Assembly: GCA_947463325.1 (NCBI GenBank)
Contig: CANHQT010000016.1
Span: 1-46,197, forward strand
DNA from: Sphingomonadaceae bacterium
Lineage (GTDB): Bacteria > Pseudomonadota > Alphaproteobacteria > Sphingomonadales > Sphingomonadaceae
DNA length: 46,197 bases
Direction of reading: 5' to 3'
A program made the position numbers and the translations under genes. The notes under the pieces are model-generated. The model saw only the letters and a list, made by a program, of their open reading frames with translations. It made no database searches and was not told the DNA's origin. How positions within the stretch are numbered: position 1 is the stretch's first letter; each line of letters opens with the position of its first letter. This document shows, one piece after another, positions 27,631-36,993 of the stretch.

Positions 27631-29003
27631 GCGGTTCAGGGGAACAGTATTTTCCCCTTGGGGCGAGCGTCGCCGGTCGTCGCTTCGCCGTATACGGACT
27701 CGCGCGTTCCGGACTCGCAACAGTCCGCGCTCTTGTTGCCAGTGGCGCGACAGTCAGCGCGTGGGACAACAAGCCCGAGGCCCGCGATGCGGCGGCCGCA
27801 CTCGGTGCCGCCATCGTTGATCCGCAGTCCGATGGGCTCGGCGGGCTTGATGGCATTGTCATGTCGCCCGGCGTTCCCATTAACCGTCATCCGCTCGCTG
27901 CCATGGCACGCGAGCAGGGTGTGCCGCTGATCAGCGATATCGAATTGTTTGCCCGGGCGCGTCGCCAACTCCCTGCGCACAAGGTGGTCGGGATCACCGG
28001 CACGAACGGCAAATCGACCGTTACCGCTCTCATCCACCATCTGCTCGTCACGGGCGGGAAGATCGCGGCCATGGGTGGAAACATCGGTATTCCAATCCTG
28101 GCACAGCCGTCACTTCCGGTGGGCGGCATTCATGTGCTCGAATTGTCCAGCTACCAAATCGATCTCACGCACAGCCTCGATTGCGATGTCGCGATCCTGA
28201 CTAACATCACCCCCGACCATCTCGACCGCTATGGCAGTTTTGAAGCCTATTCGGCGTCAAAGGCCCGGCTGTTTGCGATGCAGAACGCAGACGCGCGCGC
28301 ACGCGCCGAGCGGTTCGCCATTTTCGGTGCAGATGATGCGGAGGCTGTGCAAGTCGCCGCCATAGTATCGGATAGCGATCTGATCGGGGAAGCCATGCTG
28401 CTGACCGCAGAGGCGGAGACATTCGGTCGGCAGGCCGACTGGCCGTCATTGCAGGGTCCGCACAATGCCCGCAATGCAGCTGTCGCAATCAGTGCTGCGC
28501 TGTGGCTGGGCGTCGATCCTGCCGCCATCAAACGCGGCCTGCATAGCTTCAAGGGGCTGCCGCACCGGCTTGAGCATGTCACCGACATTGATGGCGTCAC
28601 CTATGTGAACGACAGCAAGGCAACCAATGCCGCATCTGCCGCGCCTGCACTCGCCGCCTATCCGCCGCAGGGTGGAACGCCCCGCATTCACTGGATTGTC
28701 GGTGGCCTCGCAAAGGATGAGGGCATTGGAGAATGTGCGCCGCTGCTGGGTCATGTGGCGCGCGCCTATTTGATCGGCGAAGCGGCACCGATGCTGGCGC
28801 GGACAATGGAGGGCAAGGTTCCGTTGCTCGACAGCGGGACAATGGAGATGGCCGTGGCCTCTGCGCACTCGCATGCGCAACCGGGTGACGTTGTGCTTTT
28901 GTCGCCGGCCGCAGCCTCCTTCGATCAGTTCCGCGATTTCGAGCATCGCGGTGATGTGTTTCGGCAGCTTGTGCTGGCATTGAAGGGAGCGAACCGGACA
29001 TGA
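27627..29003 (+). CDS. murD: UDP-MurNAc-L-alanine--D-glutamate ligase
   Basis: Cytoplasmic Mur ligase adding D-glutamate to UDP-MurNAc-L-Ala; 458 residues. The ATP loop is ITGTNGKST (GTNGKST at 125-131). Also visible are [24 protein letters not shown], the VNDSKATN element and [12 protein letters not shown] near the C-terminus. An N-terminal Rossmann-like domain ([16 protein letters not shown]) binds the uracil nucleotide. It starts at GTG 27627 inside the mraY stop codon and overlaps ftsW by 4 nt. Confidence 0.96.
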   Translation: MSGSGEQYFPLGASVAGRRFAVYGLARSGLATVRALVASGATVSAWDNKPEARDAAAALGAAIVDPQSDGLGGLDGIVMSPGVPINRHPLAAMAREQGVPLISDIELFARARRQLPAHKVVGITGTNGKSTVTALIHHLLVTGGKIAAMGGNIGIPILAQPSLPVGGIHVLELSSYQIDLTHSLDCDVAILTNITPDHLDRYGSFEAYSASKARLFAMQNADARARAERFAIFGADDAEAVQVAAIVSDSDLIGEAMLLTAEAETFGRQADWPSLQGPHNARNAAVAISAALWLGVDPAAIKRGLHSFKGLPHRLEHVTDIDGVTYVNDSKATNAASAAPALAAYPPQGGTPRIHWIVGGLAKDEGIGECAPLLGHVARAYLIGEAAPMLARTMEGKVPLLDSGTMEMAVASAHSHAQPGDVVLLSPAAASFDQFRDFEHRGDVFRQLVLALKGANRT

Positions 29004-30238
29004 AGGCGACTTCGCCGGCAGCGGCATCGGGACCCTATATCCCGCCTGAACTGCATGGTCGCAGGCGACCGATGCCGCTCAGCCGCGCTGATCGCAGCCC
29101 TGTTGCCCGCTGGTTCAGCGAAGTTGACCGTCCCTTGCTCGCCATGATCCTGACGCTGATGGCCATCGGCATTTTGTCTGTGGCTGTCGCGTCACCGGTG
29201 GGTGCAGAATCCCTCGAACGCAAAGCGGGGGTGGAATATCCGCCGCTCTATTATCTGTGGCGACAAATCTTTTTCGTCGTTTCCGGAATCGGTTTTCTGA
29301 TCTTCTTCGCTATGCGCAGCAAGGTTGAGATCCGCCGGGTCGCGATGGTCTGCACCGGGCTTGGCGTGATCGGGCTGGTGCTGGTTCTGGTCCCCGGCCT
29401 CGGATCGGAATCGGGCGGTTCCTACCGCTGGCTGGGCAGTGGCTGGTATCGTGTTCAGCCATCCGAGTTTTTGAAGCCGATGTTTGCTGTCGCGGTCGGT
29501 TGGATATTGTCCTGCCGGGTGGAGGACGAGCGTTTGCCGGTTTTCTGGCTGACAGCGGGGCTGACGGCGCTGATCGCCCTCTTGTTGATGCTCGAAACCG
29601 ATTTTGGTCAGACAGTGCTTTATGTCTGTACCTGGCTCGTGCTGGTGTTCGTGGCTGGCCTGCCAATGCGTTTGTTTGGCTGGATCGGCGGCATTGGCGC
29701 GATTTTTGCCGCAGTAACCTACTTCACCTATGAAACGGCGCGACGTCGCATCGATGCTTTCCTCTTCGGGTCCGGGGATCAGCATCAGGTGGACAAGGCC
29801 TATGATACGCTGACCAACAGTGGCCTTATCGGTTCAGGCCCCTTTACCGGCACCGCCAAGTGGGACCTGCCCGAAGCGCATACCGACTATATATTCTCGG
29901 TTATCGGGGAAGAGTTCGGCCTTATCGCCTGCGCCGCGATCCTGTTCCTCTATTTCACCCTGATCGTGCGGGTGATCCAGCGATTGCGAGAGGAACGGGA
30001 CCAGTTCGTGATACTCGCCGGAACGGGCCTGATCGCATTGTTCGCAGGGCAGGTAATCATCAACATTGCGGTCAACCTGCACATCGCCCCGTCAAAGGGT
30101 ATGACGTTGCCGTTCATCAGCTATGGTGGCTCTTCGGTCTGGGCGCTGTCTATCGCGATGGGATTGTTGCTGGCCCTGACCCGGCGTAACCCCTATCGGG
30201 CACCGCCGGTCAACCTGTCTGCCTGGGATCCTCGATGA
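29000..30238 (+). CDS. ftsW: Septal SEDS glycosyltransferase FtsW
   Basis: SEDS-family polymerase that extends septal glycan strands from lipid II in complex with FtsI; 412 residues. About 10 membrane segments follow a soluble 45-residue N-terminus. Signature regions are SGGSYRWLGSGWYRVQPSEF, LETDFGQT, KAYDTLTNSGLIGSGPF, the HTDYIFSVIGEEFG segment and SKGMTLPFISYGGSS near the C-terminus. It overlaps murD (ATGA) and murG (ATGA). Its position between murD and murG supports FtsW rather than RodA. Confidence 0.95.
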   Translation: MKATSPAAASGPYIPPELHGRRRPMPLSRADRSPVARWFSEVDRPLLAMILTLMAIGILSVAVASPVGAESLERKAGVEYPPLYYLWRQIFFVVSGIGFLIFFAMRSKVEIRRVAMVCTGLGVIGLVLVLVPGLGSESGGSYRWLGSGWYRVQPSEFLKPMFAVAVGWILSCRVEDERLPVFWLTAGLTALIALLLMLETDFGQTVLYVCTWLVLVFVAGLPMRLFGWIGGIGAIFAAVTYFTYETARRRIDAFLFGSGDQHQVDKAYDTLTNSGLIGSGPFTGTAKWDLPEAHTDYIFSVIGEEFGLIACAAILFLYFTLIVRVIQRLREERDQFVILAGTGLIALFAGQVIINIAVNLHIAPSKGMTLPFISYGGSSVWALSIAMGLLLALTRRNPYRAPPVNLSAWDPR

Positions 30239-31416
30239 CCATTACCCGCCACTATGTTCTCGCTGCCGGAGGGACAGGGGGGCACATGATGCCCGCCTAT
30301 GCACTTGCCGCCGAACTCATGGCGCGCGGCCACCATGCAGCGTTGGTCACCGATGATCGCGGCGCCCGCATTCCTGGCGCTCCGGAAGGGCTCCAGGTGC
30401 ATGTGCTGCCTGCTGGCCGTCTCGGCGGTGGCCCGGTCGGCTGGGTGCGCGCCGCGCTCGCTATCCGCAAGGGCCGGGCGATGGCGATTGAGCTGATGCG
30501 CGCCTTTGATCCTTCTGCCGTCATCGGTTTTGGCGGCTATCCCGCATTGCCTGCGCTGCTCGGCGCGCGCGCTCTGCGCATCCCGACATTGATCCATGAC
30601 CAGAATGCTGTGCTCGGCCGCGTCAACCGGCTGATTGCGCGCCGCGTTGATGCCATTGCCACATCCTATCCGGATGTCGCCCGGATGCCGCGTGGCTGCG
30701 AAGGCAAGGTGCATCTGGTGGGCAATCCCGTCCGAGACGCCGTCGTTGCTCTGCGCACCAAGGGCTATCCGCCGCTCGGCAGCGAGAGCGTGTTTCGCTT
30801 GCTGGTCACGGGTGGCAGTCAGGGCGCGAGTGTTTTCGCTGATATCATTCCCGACGCGCTGGCCATGATGCCGCTCGCCTTCCGCCAGCGGCTGCAGGTG
30901 ACGCAGCAATGCCGCCCTGAGGATATCGACCGTGTTCGCGCTGCCTATGCCGGGCATCAGATCGCCGCCGATGTTGCCACATTCATTGAAGACATGCCGG
31001 CCAAGCTCGATTGGGCGCATCTGGTCATTGCGCGCGCAGGCGCATCGACCATCGCTGAACTGACGTGCGCGGGTCGACCCGCCATACTGGTGCCATTGCC
31101 GAGCGCGACCGACGACCACCAGACGCATAACACGCGTGAGATGGTGGCTGTTGGTGGTGCACGCAGCATCCCGCAGTCGCGATTCACTGTCGTCGAACTT
31201 GCCAAGCAGATGCAGAAACTCGCACTGGAGCCCGGCGCTCTTGAATATGCTGCCACGCGGGCGCTTGGGGTTGGCCGGCCCAATGCGACGCGCGATCTCG
31301 CGGATCTGGTGGAACGTACTGGGGGTGCCGGGCTGATGGACGTGATAGAGGTCGGCTCTGCTGCTCTGGCCAATGCCCGTGCCACTCAGGGTGGTCTTGC
31401 GGGGGCTGGCGCATGA
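30235..31416 (+). CDS. murG: Lipid II synthase, GlcNAc transferase MurG
   Basis: Peripheral inner-membrane GT-B glycosyltransferase that adds GlcNAc to lipid I; 393 residues. The glycine-rich loop [12 protein letters not shown] is at 10-21, FGGYPALPA near 99-107, [12 protein letters not shown] near 121-132, the second G loop TGGSQGA near 198-204 and the donor-site segment SRAGAST-like as [11 protein letters not shown] near 265-275. The C-terminal 25 residues are extra compared with the usual 355-370 residues. It overlaps ftsW and murC by 4 nt each. Confidence 0.96.
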   Translation: MTITRHYVLAAGGTGGHMMPAYALAAELMARGHHAALVTDDRGARIPGAPEGLQVHVLPAGRLGGGPVGWVRAALAIRKGRAMAIELMRAFDPSAVIGFGGYPALPALLGARALRIPTLIHDQNAVLGRVNRLIARRVDAIATSYPDVARMPRGCEGKVHLVGNPVRDAVVALRTKGYPPLGSESVFRLLVTGGSQGASVFADIIPDALAMMPLAFRQRLQVTQQCRPEDIDRVRAAYAGHQIAADVATFIEDMPAKLDWAHLVIARAGASTIAELTCAGRPAILVPLPSATDDHQTHNTREMVAVGGARSIPQSRFTVVELAKQMQKLALEPGALEYAATRALGVGRPNATRDLADLVERTGGAGLMDVIEVGSAALANARATQGGLAGAGA

Positions 31417-32846
31417 GGGGTGTCGGCACCGATATTGGCACCATCCATTTCGTCGGCATCGGCGGCATCGGTATGTCCGGCATCGCAGAGGTGATGCATA
31501 ATCTGGGCTATAGCGTGCAGGGCAGCGACATTGCCGACAGCTATGTCGTTGAAGGGCTGCGCCAGCGCGGTATCCGTGTGATGATTGGTCACGCTGCCGA
31601 GAATGTGGATGGCGCGGCTGTCGTCGTCACGTCAACTGCGGTGAAGCGCGGCAATCCGGAAGTTGAAGCCGCGCTCGCCGGGCGCATCCCTATCGTGCGG
31701 CGTGCGGAAATGCTCGCTGAACTGATGCGCCTCAAGTCAACTGTCGCCATTGCGGGCACCCACGGCAAGACCACCACGACCAGCCTTGTTGCGGCGTTGC
31801 TTGATGCCGGCGGCATTGACCCTACTGTGATCAATGGCGGCATCATCAACAATTATGGTTCCAACGCCCGCCTCGGTGCATCCGACTGGATGGTCGTGGA
31901 AGCAGACGAAAGCGACGGCAGCTTCCTGAGACTGGATGGGACCATCGCTGTCGTCACCAACATCGATCCGGAACACCTCGACCATTATGGCAGCTTCGAC
32001 GCGATCAAGGCGGCCTTCGTCGAATTCATAGAGAATGTGCCTTTCTATGGCGCGGCGATGCTATGCCTCGATCATCCGGAGGTGCAGGCGATCATCCCGC
32101 GCATCCGCGACCGCCGCATCGTCACCTACGGTTTCTCCGCGCAGGCCGACGTGCGCGGCACCAATGTTCAACCTGGGCCGGACGGCAACCGCTTCGATGT
32201 TGTGGTGCGGGACCGGGATGGAAACAGCCGGACGATAGAGGGCATTCATCTGCCGATGTCGGGCAGACATAATGTGCAGAATGCGCTCGCCGCAATCGCG
32301 GTCGCGCTGCACATGGGTGTCACTGATGACATCATCGTCAGCGGCTTTGCCGGCTTCGCGGGGGTCAAACGGCGCTTTACGAAAGTGGGCAATATAGCGG
32401 TGCCGGGCGGCAGCGTGACCGTGATTGACGATTATGCGCACCATCCGGTCGAAATCCGCGCCGTCCTCTCCGCAGCACGCGAAGGCGTCGGCGCTGGGCA
32501 GGTGGTCGCCGTGGTCCAGCCGCACCGCTTCACTCGTCTCGGTGCGCATATGGAGGATTTCCAGCAGGCCTTTAATGACGCCGACCGGGTGCTGGCGCTG
32601 CCTGTCTACGCAGCCGGGGAAAGCCCCATGGAGGGCGTTTCGTCCGATGCGCTGGTGACCGGCCTCCGGGATCGTGGACATAGGCAGGCGGCGGTCGTCG
32701 CTGACGCCGATACACTCGCCGATGCGACCGCAGCCATGATCCGCAACGGTGAACTCGGTGCCGGAGGGATGATCATCTGTCTGGGTGCCGGTGATATCAC
32801 CAAGATGGCGGCCGGCCTCGCCACAGCTGTCGAGTCGCGTCTGTGA
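31413..32846 (+). CDS. murC: UDP-MurNAc--L-alanine ligase
   Basis: First ligase of the pentapeptide branch: adds L-Ala to UDP-MurNAc; 477 residues, cytoplasmic. The N-terminal Rossmann element [12 protein letters not shown] is at 12-23. The ATP loop is AGTHGKTTT (GTHGKTT at 115-121), then [32 protein letters not shown] and the C-terminal [10 protein letters not shown]. All conserved residues appear intact. It overlaps murG by 4 nt (ATGA) and ends in a GTGA overlap into murB. Confidence 0.97.
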   Translation: MRGVGTDIGTIHFVGIGGIGMSGIAEVMHNLGYSVQGSDIADSYVVEGLRQRGIRVMIGHAAENVDGAAVVVTSTAVKRGNPEVEAALAGRIPIVRRAEMLAELMRLKSTVAIAGTHGKTTTTSLVAALLDAGGIDPTVINGGIINNYGSNARLGASDWMVVEADESDGSFLRLDGTIAVVTNIDPEHLDHYGSFDAIKAAFVEFIENVPFYGAAMLCLDHPEVQAIIPRIRDRRIVTYGFSAQADVRGTNVQPGPDGNRFDVVVRDRDGNSRTIEGIHLPMSGRHNVQNALAAIAVALHMGVTDDIIVSGFAGFAGVKRRFTKVGNIAVPGGSVTVIDDYAHHPVEIRAVLSAAREGVGAGQVVAVVQPHRFTRLGAHMEDFQQAFNDADRVLALPVYAAGESPMEGVSSDALVTGLRDRGHRQAAVVADADTLADATAAMIRNGELGAGGMIICLGAGDITKMAAGLATAVESRL

Positions 32847-33742
32847 ACGCAGTTGCGGCCCTCCCCGAAGTTTGTGGCAAGGTCACTGCCAACGCCCCAT
32901 TGGCTCCTCTGGTTTGGTTCAAGTCGGGCGGATTGGCTGAATGGCTGTTTGAACCGAAAGACGCCGACGATCTGGCAGGATTCCTGTCCGCTATCGATCC
33001 GACGATGCCGGTGATGGCACTTGGTCTCGGTTCCAATCTCATTGTCCGTGATGGCGGGGTACGCGGTGTCGTCGTCCGTTTGGGCAAGGCCTTTGCGAAG
33101 GTCGAAAGGATCGATGAAACCACTCTGCGCTGCGGCGGCGGTGCCTCTGGCATTCTGGTTTCTTCGACCGCGCGCGATGCCGGGATTGGCGGTCTCGAAT
33201 TCCTGCGCTCCATTCCTGGCACTGTTGGTGGCTTCGTGCGCATGAACGGCGGTGCTTATGGCCGCGAGACATGCGATATCCTGATTGAGTGCGATGTCGT
33301 CTTGCGGTCCGGCGAGCGTGTGACCCTGCCGGTCAACGCGCTGGGCTACAGCTACCGTCACAGTGAACTGCCCGAAGGCGCCATCGTCGTGTCCGCGACG
33401 TTTCGGGGTGTTCCTGCCGCGCCTGAAGCGGTGCAGGCCGAAATGGACCGTATCGCCGAAAGCCGTGAGGCTTCGCAGCCGCTGCGCAGCAAGACCGGTG
33501 GATCGACATTCAAAAACCCGCCCGGGCACAAGGCTTGGCAGTTGGTCGACGCCGCTGGTTGCCGCGGCCTTGCCATCGGTGGCGCGCAGGTGAGCGAGAA
33601 GCATACCAACTTCCTCATCAACACCGGCACCGCGACCAGCGCTGACATCGAGGCGCTGGGCGAGGAAGTGCGGCGGCGGGTGAAGGCGCACAGCGGCGTC
33701 AACCTGGAATGGGAGATAAAGCGCGTGGGAGTACCGCAATGA
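32843..33742 (+). CDS. murB: UDP-N-acetylenolpyruvoylglucosamine reductase
   Basis: FAD- and NADPH-dependent enzyme that reduces UDP-GlcNAc-enolpyruvate to UDP-MurNAc; 299 residues, of the short type lacking the extra loop (type II). The FAD-binding region includes [29 protein letters not shown] and [18 protein letters not shown]. The active-site region is [10 protein letters not shown], with the proton-donor Ser in GGSTFK. It starts at GTG 32843 inside the murC stop codon and overlaps ddl by 4 nt. Confidence 0.96.
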   Translation: MNAVAALPEVCGKVTANAPLAPLVWFKSGGLAEWLFEPKDADDLAGFLSAIDPTMPVMALGLGSNLIVRDGGVRGVVVRLGKAFAKVERIDETTLRCGGGASGILVSSTARDAGIGGLEFLRSIPGTVGGFVRMNGGAYGRETCDILIECDVVLRSGERVTLPVNALGYSYRHSELPEGAIVVSATFRGVPAAPEAVQAEMDRIAESREASQPLRSKTGGSTFKNPPGHKAWQLVDAAGCRGLAIGGAQVSEKHTNFLINTGTATSADIEALGEEVRRRVKAHSGVNLEWEIKRVGVPQ

Positions 33743-34662
33743 GCCGTGGTCCATGGCATGTCGCGGTCCTCATGGGGGGCTGGTCGGCCGAACGCGAAGT
33801 CTCGCTCAAGAGCGGCGAGGGTGTAGCACGCGCGCTCGAAAGCCGCGGTCACCGCGTCACCCGCATCGACATGGGCCGCGACGTCGCACTGCGGCTGGCG
33901 GAGGCCAATCCCGATGTGGTGTTCAATGCGCTGCATGGCGTGCCGGGAGAGGATGGCACGGTGCAGGGCATGCTCGACCTCATGGGCCTCAAATATACCC
34001 ACTCCGGTCTCGTCACGTCGGTCATCGCCATCGACAAGGAACTGACCAAGCAGCGCCTCGTGCCTCACGGCATCCCGATGCCCGAAGGGCGCATCGTCTC
34101 CTCCGCGAGCCTGTTCGAAGGCGATCCGCTGCCGCGCCCCTATGTGCTCAAGCCTCTCAACGAGGGCAGCAGTGTCGGCGTCGCCATCGTCCGGGACGAC
34201 AGCAATTATGGCAACCCCATTGCCCGCGATGCGCGGGGACCCTGGCTTGAGTTTGATGAACTGCTTGCCGAGCCCTTCATCAAAGGTCGCGAACTGACGG
34301 TTGCGGTGCTTGGCGGCGAAGCGCTGGCCGTGACAGAGTTGGTCGTTTCGACCGGTTTTTACGATTATGACGCCAAATACACCGATGGCCTGACCCGCCA
34401 CGTCTGCCCCGCCGAGATCCCTGAAGCCATCGCCGAGCGGATGAAGACGATCGCGCTTGATGCGCACCGTTTGCTTGGCTGCAAGGGCGCCTCGCGCTCC
34501 GATTTTCGCTGGGATGATGAGGCTGGCGAAGCGGGCATTTTCCTGCTGGAAGTCAACACCCAGCCGGGCATGACTGCCCTCAGTCTCGTTCCCGAGCAAG
34601 CGGCAGCGCGGGGCATCGACTATGCCGAGCTGGTCGAACGGATCGTGGAGGAAGCGCTATGA
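33739..34662 (+). CDS. ddl: D-alanine--D-alanine ligase
   Basis: ATP-grasp ligase that makes the D-Ala-D-Ala dipeptide for MurF; 307 residues. N-terminal VAVLMGGWSAEREVSLKSG and ALHGVPGEDG, the ATP-grasp middle domain with KPLNEGSSVGV and a C-terminal DFRWDDE...FLLEVNTQPGMT, which carries the magnesium ligands. ATG 33739 is chosen over a longer frame (33709) because it matches the usual N-terminus and gives a 4-nt overlap with murB. It is followed by ftsQ with the same ATGA overlap. Confidence 0.96.
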   Translation: MSRGPWHVAVLMGGWSAEREVSLKSGEGVARALESRGHRVTRIDMGRDVALRLAEANPDVVFNALHGVPGEDGTVQGMLDLMGLKYTHSGLVTSVIAIDKELTKQRLVPHGIPMPEGRIVSSASLFEGDPLPRPYVLKPLNEGSSVGVAIVRDDSNYGNPIARDARGPWLEFDELLAEPFIKGRELTVAVLGGEALAVTELVVSTGFYDYDAKYTDGLTRHVCPAEIPEAIAERMKTIALDAHRLLGCKGASRSDFRWDDEAGEAGIFLLEVNTQPGMTALSLVPEQAAARGIDYAELVERIVEEAL

Positions 34663-35597
34663 GCCGGGGGAAGAAGGGGCCGTCCAGCCAGACCGTCAAG
34701 CGCGGCAAGGGTGCACGGCCGGCACAGCGTCGCCGCCCCTCCGGTCCGCCGCTGTCGGCGCGTCTTCTCGCCCGTCAGCCGCTGTCGCCTGCTACCGTGC
34801 GCCGGATTGCGGTCTGGGTGTTTGCGGTTTTCCTGTTGGGCGCTGCCTGGTTGACGGCGAGCCTTACGGGCGCGACCGCCTTTGCGCGCGACGAGATTGT
34901 TCAGGCCGTGGGGCGGGCGGGTTTTTCCGTACAGCGGATTGAGGTGGTCGGCGCCAACCGCATCGATCGCCTGCGCGTTTATGACATTGCCTTGAAGCAG
35001 AAAGACAGATCGATGCTCGCCTTCGACATTGCCGAGGTGCGCGAGGAGTTGAGGGAATATGGCTGGGTTGGCGACGCGCGGGTCAGTCGGCGTTTGCCCG
35101 ATACGCTGGTTATCGATCTGGTCGAAAGGACTCCGGTCGCGGTGTGGCAACGCGGTGGGCGTTACACGCTGATTGATGACGGCGGGACAGCTTTGCCTGG
35201 GGTTGATGCTGCGAGCATTCCTGGTTTGCCTGTGCTGGTTGGGAATGATCCGGCAGTGCAAACGCCTGATTTTCTTGCCCTTATCGCTGCGGCTCCGGCA
35301 CTCAAGCCACAGGTGATTGGCGGGACTTGGGTCGGCAACCGTCGCTGGAACCTCACTTTCCGGACCGGAGAGACCTTGCTGCTTCCCGAGGATCAGGCGC
35401 GTGCACGCGATGCATTCGCCGAATTTGCACGCATGGATGGGGTTAACCGCCTGCTCGGTCGTGATGTGGCGAGGTTCGATATGCGTTTCCCTGGCAAAAT
35501 GGTTTTCCGCCCGAGCCGGGAAGGTGATCTTGGCGATCTTGGCCTCATCACCGGCAGCGACCGGGAGATTACCCCTGCCACCAGTGATGGAGGGTAG
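34659..35597 (+). CDS. ftsQ: Cell division protein FtsQ
   Basis: Bitopic inner-membrane protein that links FtsB/FtsL with the early divisome; 312 residues. The cytoplasmic N-terminus is long and very basic (residues 1-46, many Arg/Lys). One membrane segment covers about 47-68, followed by a POTRA domain (VQRIEVVGANRIDRLRVYDI to about 145) and the FtsQ beta domain with LVERTPVAVWQRGGRYTLIDDGG. Like other alphaproteobacterial FtsQ it is longer than the E. coli form of 276. It overlaps ddl by 4 nt; ftsA follows after 9 bp. Confidence 0.93.
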   Translation: MSRGKKGPSSQTVKRGKGARPAQRRRPSGPPLSARLLARQPLSPATVRRIAVWVFAVFLLGAAWLTASLTGATAFARDEIVQAVGRAGFSVQRIEVVGANRIDRLRVYDIALKQKDRSMLAFDIAEVREELREYGWVGDARVSRRLPDTLVIDLVERTPVAVWQRGGRYTLIDDGGTALPGVDAASIPGLPVLVGNDPAVQTPDFLALIAAAPALKPQVIGGTWVGNRRWNLTFRTGETLLLPEDQARARDAFAEFARMDGVNRLLGRDVARFDMRFPGKMVFRPSREGDLGDLGLITGSDREITPATSDGG

Positions 35598-35606
35598 GGC
35601 GAGGCC

Positions 35607-36854
35607 ATGAGTTCCCCCCGTATCGAGCGCTTGCTCACTGGAATCGACATCGGTTCCTCAAAGATCGCGGTGCTGATTGCCGGACAGGCATCTGATGGAA
35701 CGCTGCACGTGCTCGGCACAGGCGTGCGCGAAAGCCTGGGCGTTAAGCGCGGCTATGTGACTGACATCCCCAAAGTCGATCGGTCGGTGCGTGAGGCGCT
35801 CGAACAGGCGGAGCGCATGGCGGGGATCGAGGTGCAGCAGGCCTGGATAGGGTTTGGCGGCGGAACGCTAACCAGCCGTATCGCTTCCCACGAAGACCCG
35901 TTTACGCGCGGCCAGATCGAAGCCGATGATATTGATGAGCTGCACACCCGGGCAAGGACGCGTCTGCTGGGCGAAGACCGGGCAGTGCTCCATGCCCAAC
36001 CTGTCTTCTACATGCTTGATGGCAATGACGGCATCCGCGACCCGGCCGGCCTTTATGCTGATCGCTTCGGAGTGTCCGTACATCTGATTGAGGCGGATCG
36101 CGGCCCGGTCAGCAATCTCGTGACAGCTGTGCGCGCGGCGCATGTCGATATCCGCGAAGTTGTGGCGACGATGATGGCGGCAGGCCTTGCCAGCCTCACA
36201 GAGGAACAGCGCGACATCGGTACCGCGCTTGTCGATATTGGTGCGTCGTTGACACATATCGGCCTGTTTGCAGGGGGTATGCTGGTTGGCCTTGCCACCA
36301 TCCCGGCAGGTGGAGCCGACATCACGGACGATATTGCCTCCCAATTTGGTACCAGCCGCGCGCAGGCTGAACGTCTGAAATGTTTCTACGGTTCAGCCAT
36401 CTCCAGCCCACGCGATCATCAGGACCAGATTTCGCTGGGTGAGGCGACCGAGGGGACCGATCGCGGAAAATGCACCCGGGCTCAGCTCAACGCAGTCATT
36501 CGTGCCCGCCTTGACCATTTTGTTCCGCAGATTGGCACTGTCCTGTCGCAGATGGGCGATGGTGGGCCGGCGCAGCGCCAGGTGGTGCTGACGGGCGGAA
36601 CCAGTGAACTGAAGGGCATGGCCGATTATGTGCAGGGTGTGCTCGGCGGCACCACCCGCATTGGCCGTCCAACCGGCCTGACTGGCATGACCCAGGCGCA
36701 TGACAATCTCGGCTTTGCCACGGCTATTGGCCTCGTGCTTTATGCCGCTGATCCGCCTGATGATTTGCGGCTGCGTTCAGGTGCCAGCTCGGCCGTTGGC
36801 CCGGGCGATTCCTGGTGGAAGCGCATTGTCGCGCTGTGGCAGCGGCGCTCATGA
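35607..36854 (+). CDS. ftsA: Cell division actin-like protein FtsA
   Basis: Actin-fold ATPase that anchors FtsZ filaments to the membrane; 415 residues. The phosphate-1 loop GIDIGSSKIAVLI is at 12-24, the 1C domain follows, then VDIGASLTHIGLF (phosphate 2) and LTGGTSELKGM (adenosine motif). The C-terminal segment SWWKRIVALWQRRS is the amphipathic membrane-targeting helix. The gene has a good ribosome binding site (GGAGGGTAGGGCGAGG) and is the first gene after mraZ not translationally overlapped with its neighbour. Confidence 0.96.
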   Translation: MSSPRIERLLTGIDIGSSKIAVLIAGQASDGTLHVLGTGVRESLGVKRGYVTDIPKVDRSVREALEQAERMAGIEVQQAWIGFGGGTLTSRIASHEDPFTRGQIEADDIDELHTRARTRLLGEDRAVLHAQPVFYMLDGNDGIRDPAGLYADRFGVSVHLIEADRGPVSNLVTAVRAAHVDIREVVATMMAAGLASLTEEQRDIGTALVDIGASLTHIGLFAGGMLVGLATIPAGGADITDDIASQFGTSRAQAERLKCFYGSAISSPRDHQDQISLGEATEGTDRGKCTRAQLNAVIRARLDHFVPQIGTVLSQMGDGGPAQRQVVLTGGTSELKGMADYVQGVLGGTTRIGRPTGLTGMTQAHDNLGFATAIGLVLYAADPPDDLRLRSGASSAVGPGDSWWKRIVALWQRRS

Positions 36855-36877
36855 CGATAAAATTGCAAGTTGGTTAA

Positions 36878-36917
36878 GATTCAGGATTCCGCATCGCCGC
36901 GAAATATTGCAAGAGTC
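36878..36917. promoter_or_regulatory. Cluster of three GANTC sites in ftsZ promoter region
   Basis: GATTC at 36878-36882, GATTC at 36885-36889 and GAGTC at 36913-36917 lie in the only long intergenic gap of the division cluster (36855-36993, 139 bp, AT-rich). GANTC is the methylation target of CcrM in alphaproteobacteria, and GcrA acts at methylated promoters. In Caulobacter, ftsZ is known to depend on this system. An RBS, GGGGAG at 36980-36985, precedes ftsZ. I could not fix a -35/-10 pair. Confidence 0.55.
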
Positions 36918-36993
36918 TAGAAACGGTGTCGGAGATTAGTGCCAATACACCGTATCTGGGTGGCCGGCGTGTCCGGTTCGGGGAGTTAAGCGT

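Noticed and set aside
36874-36888. CtrA-like site TTAA-N7-GATT before ftsZ
   Set aside because: Only the first TTAA half matches; the second half is GATT rather than TTAA. The GANTC reading of the same bases is stronger.
36944-36954. Shared words near ftsZ (ACACCGTATC) and in gcvPA around 44379-44388
   Set aside because: A short word, one copy of which is coding, without symmetry or further similarity around it. Chance is sufficient.
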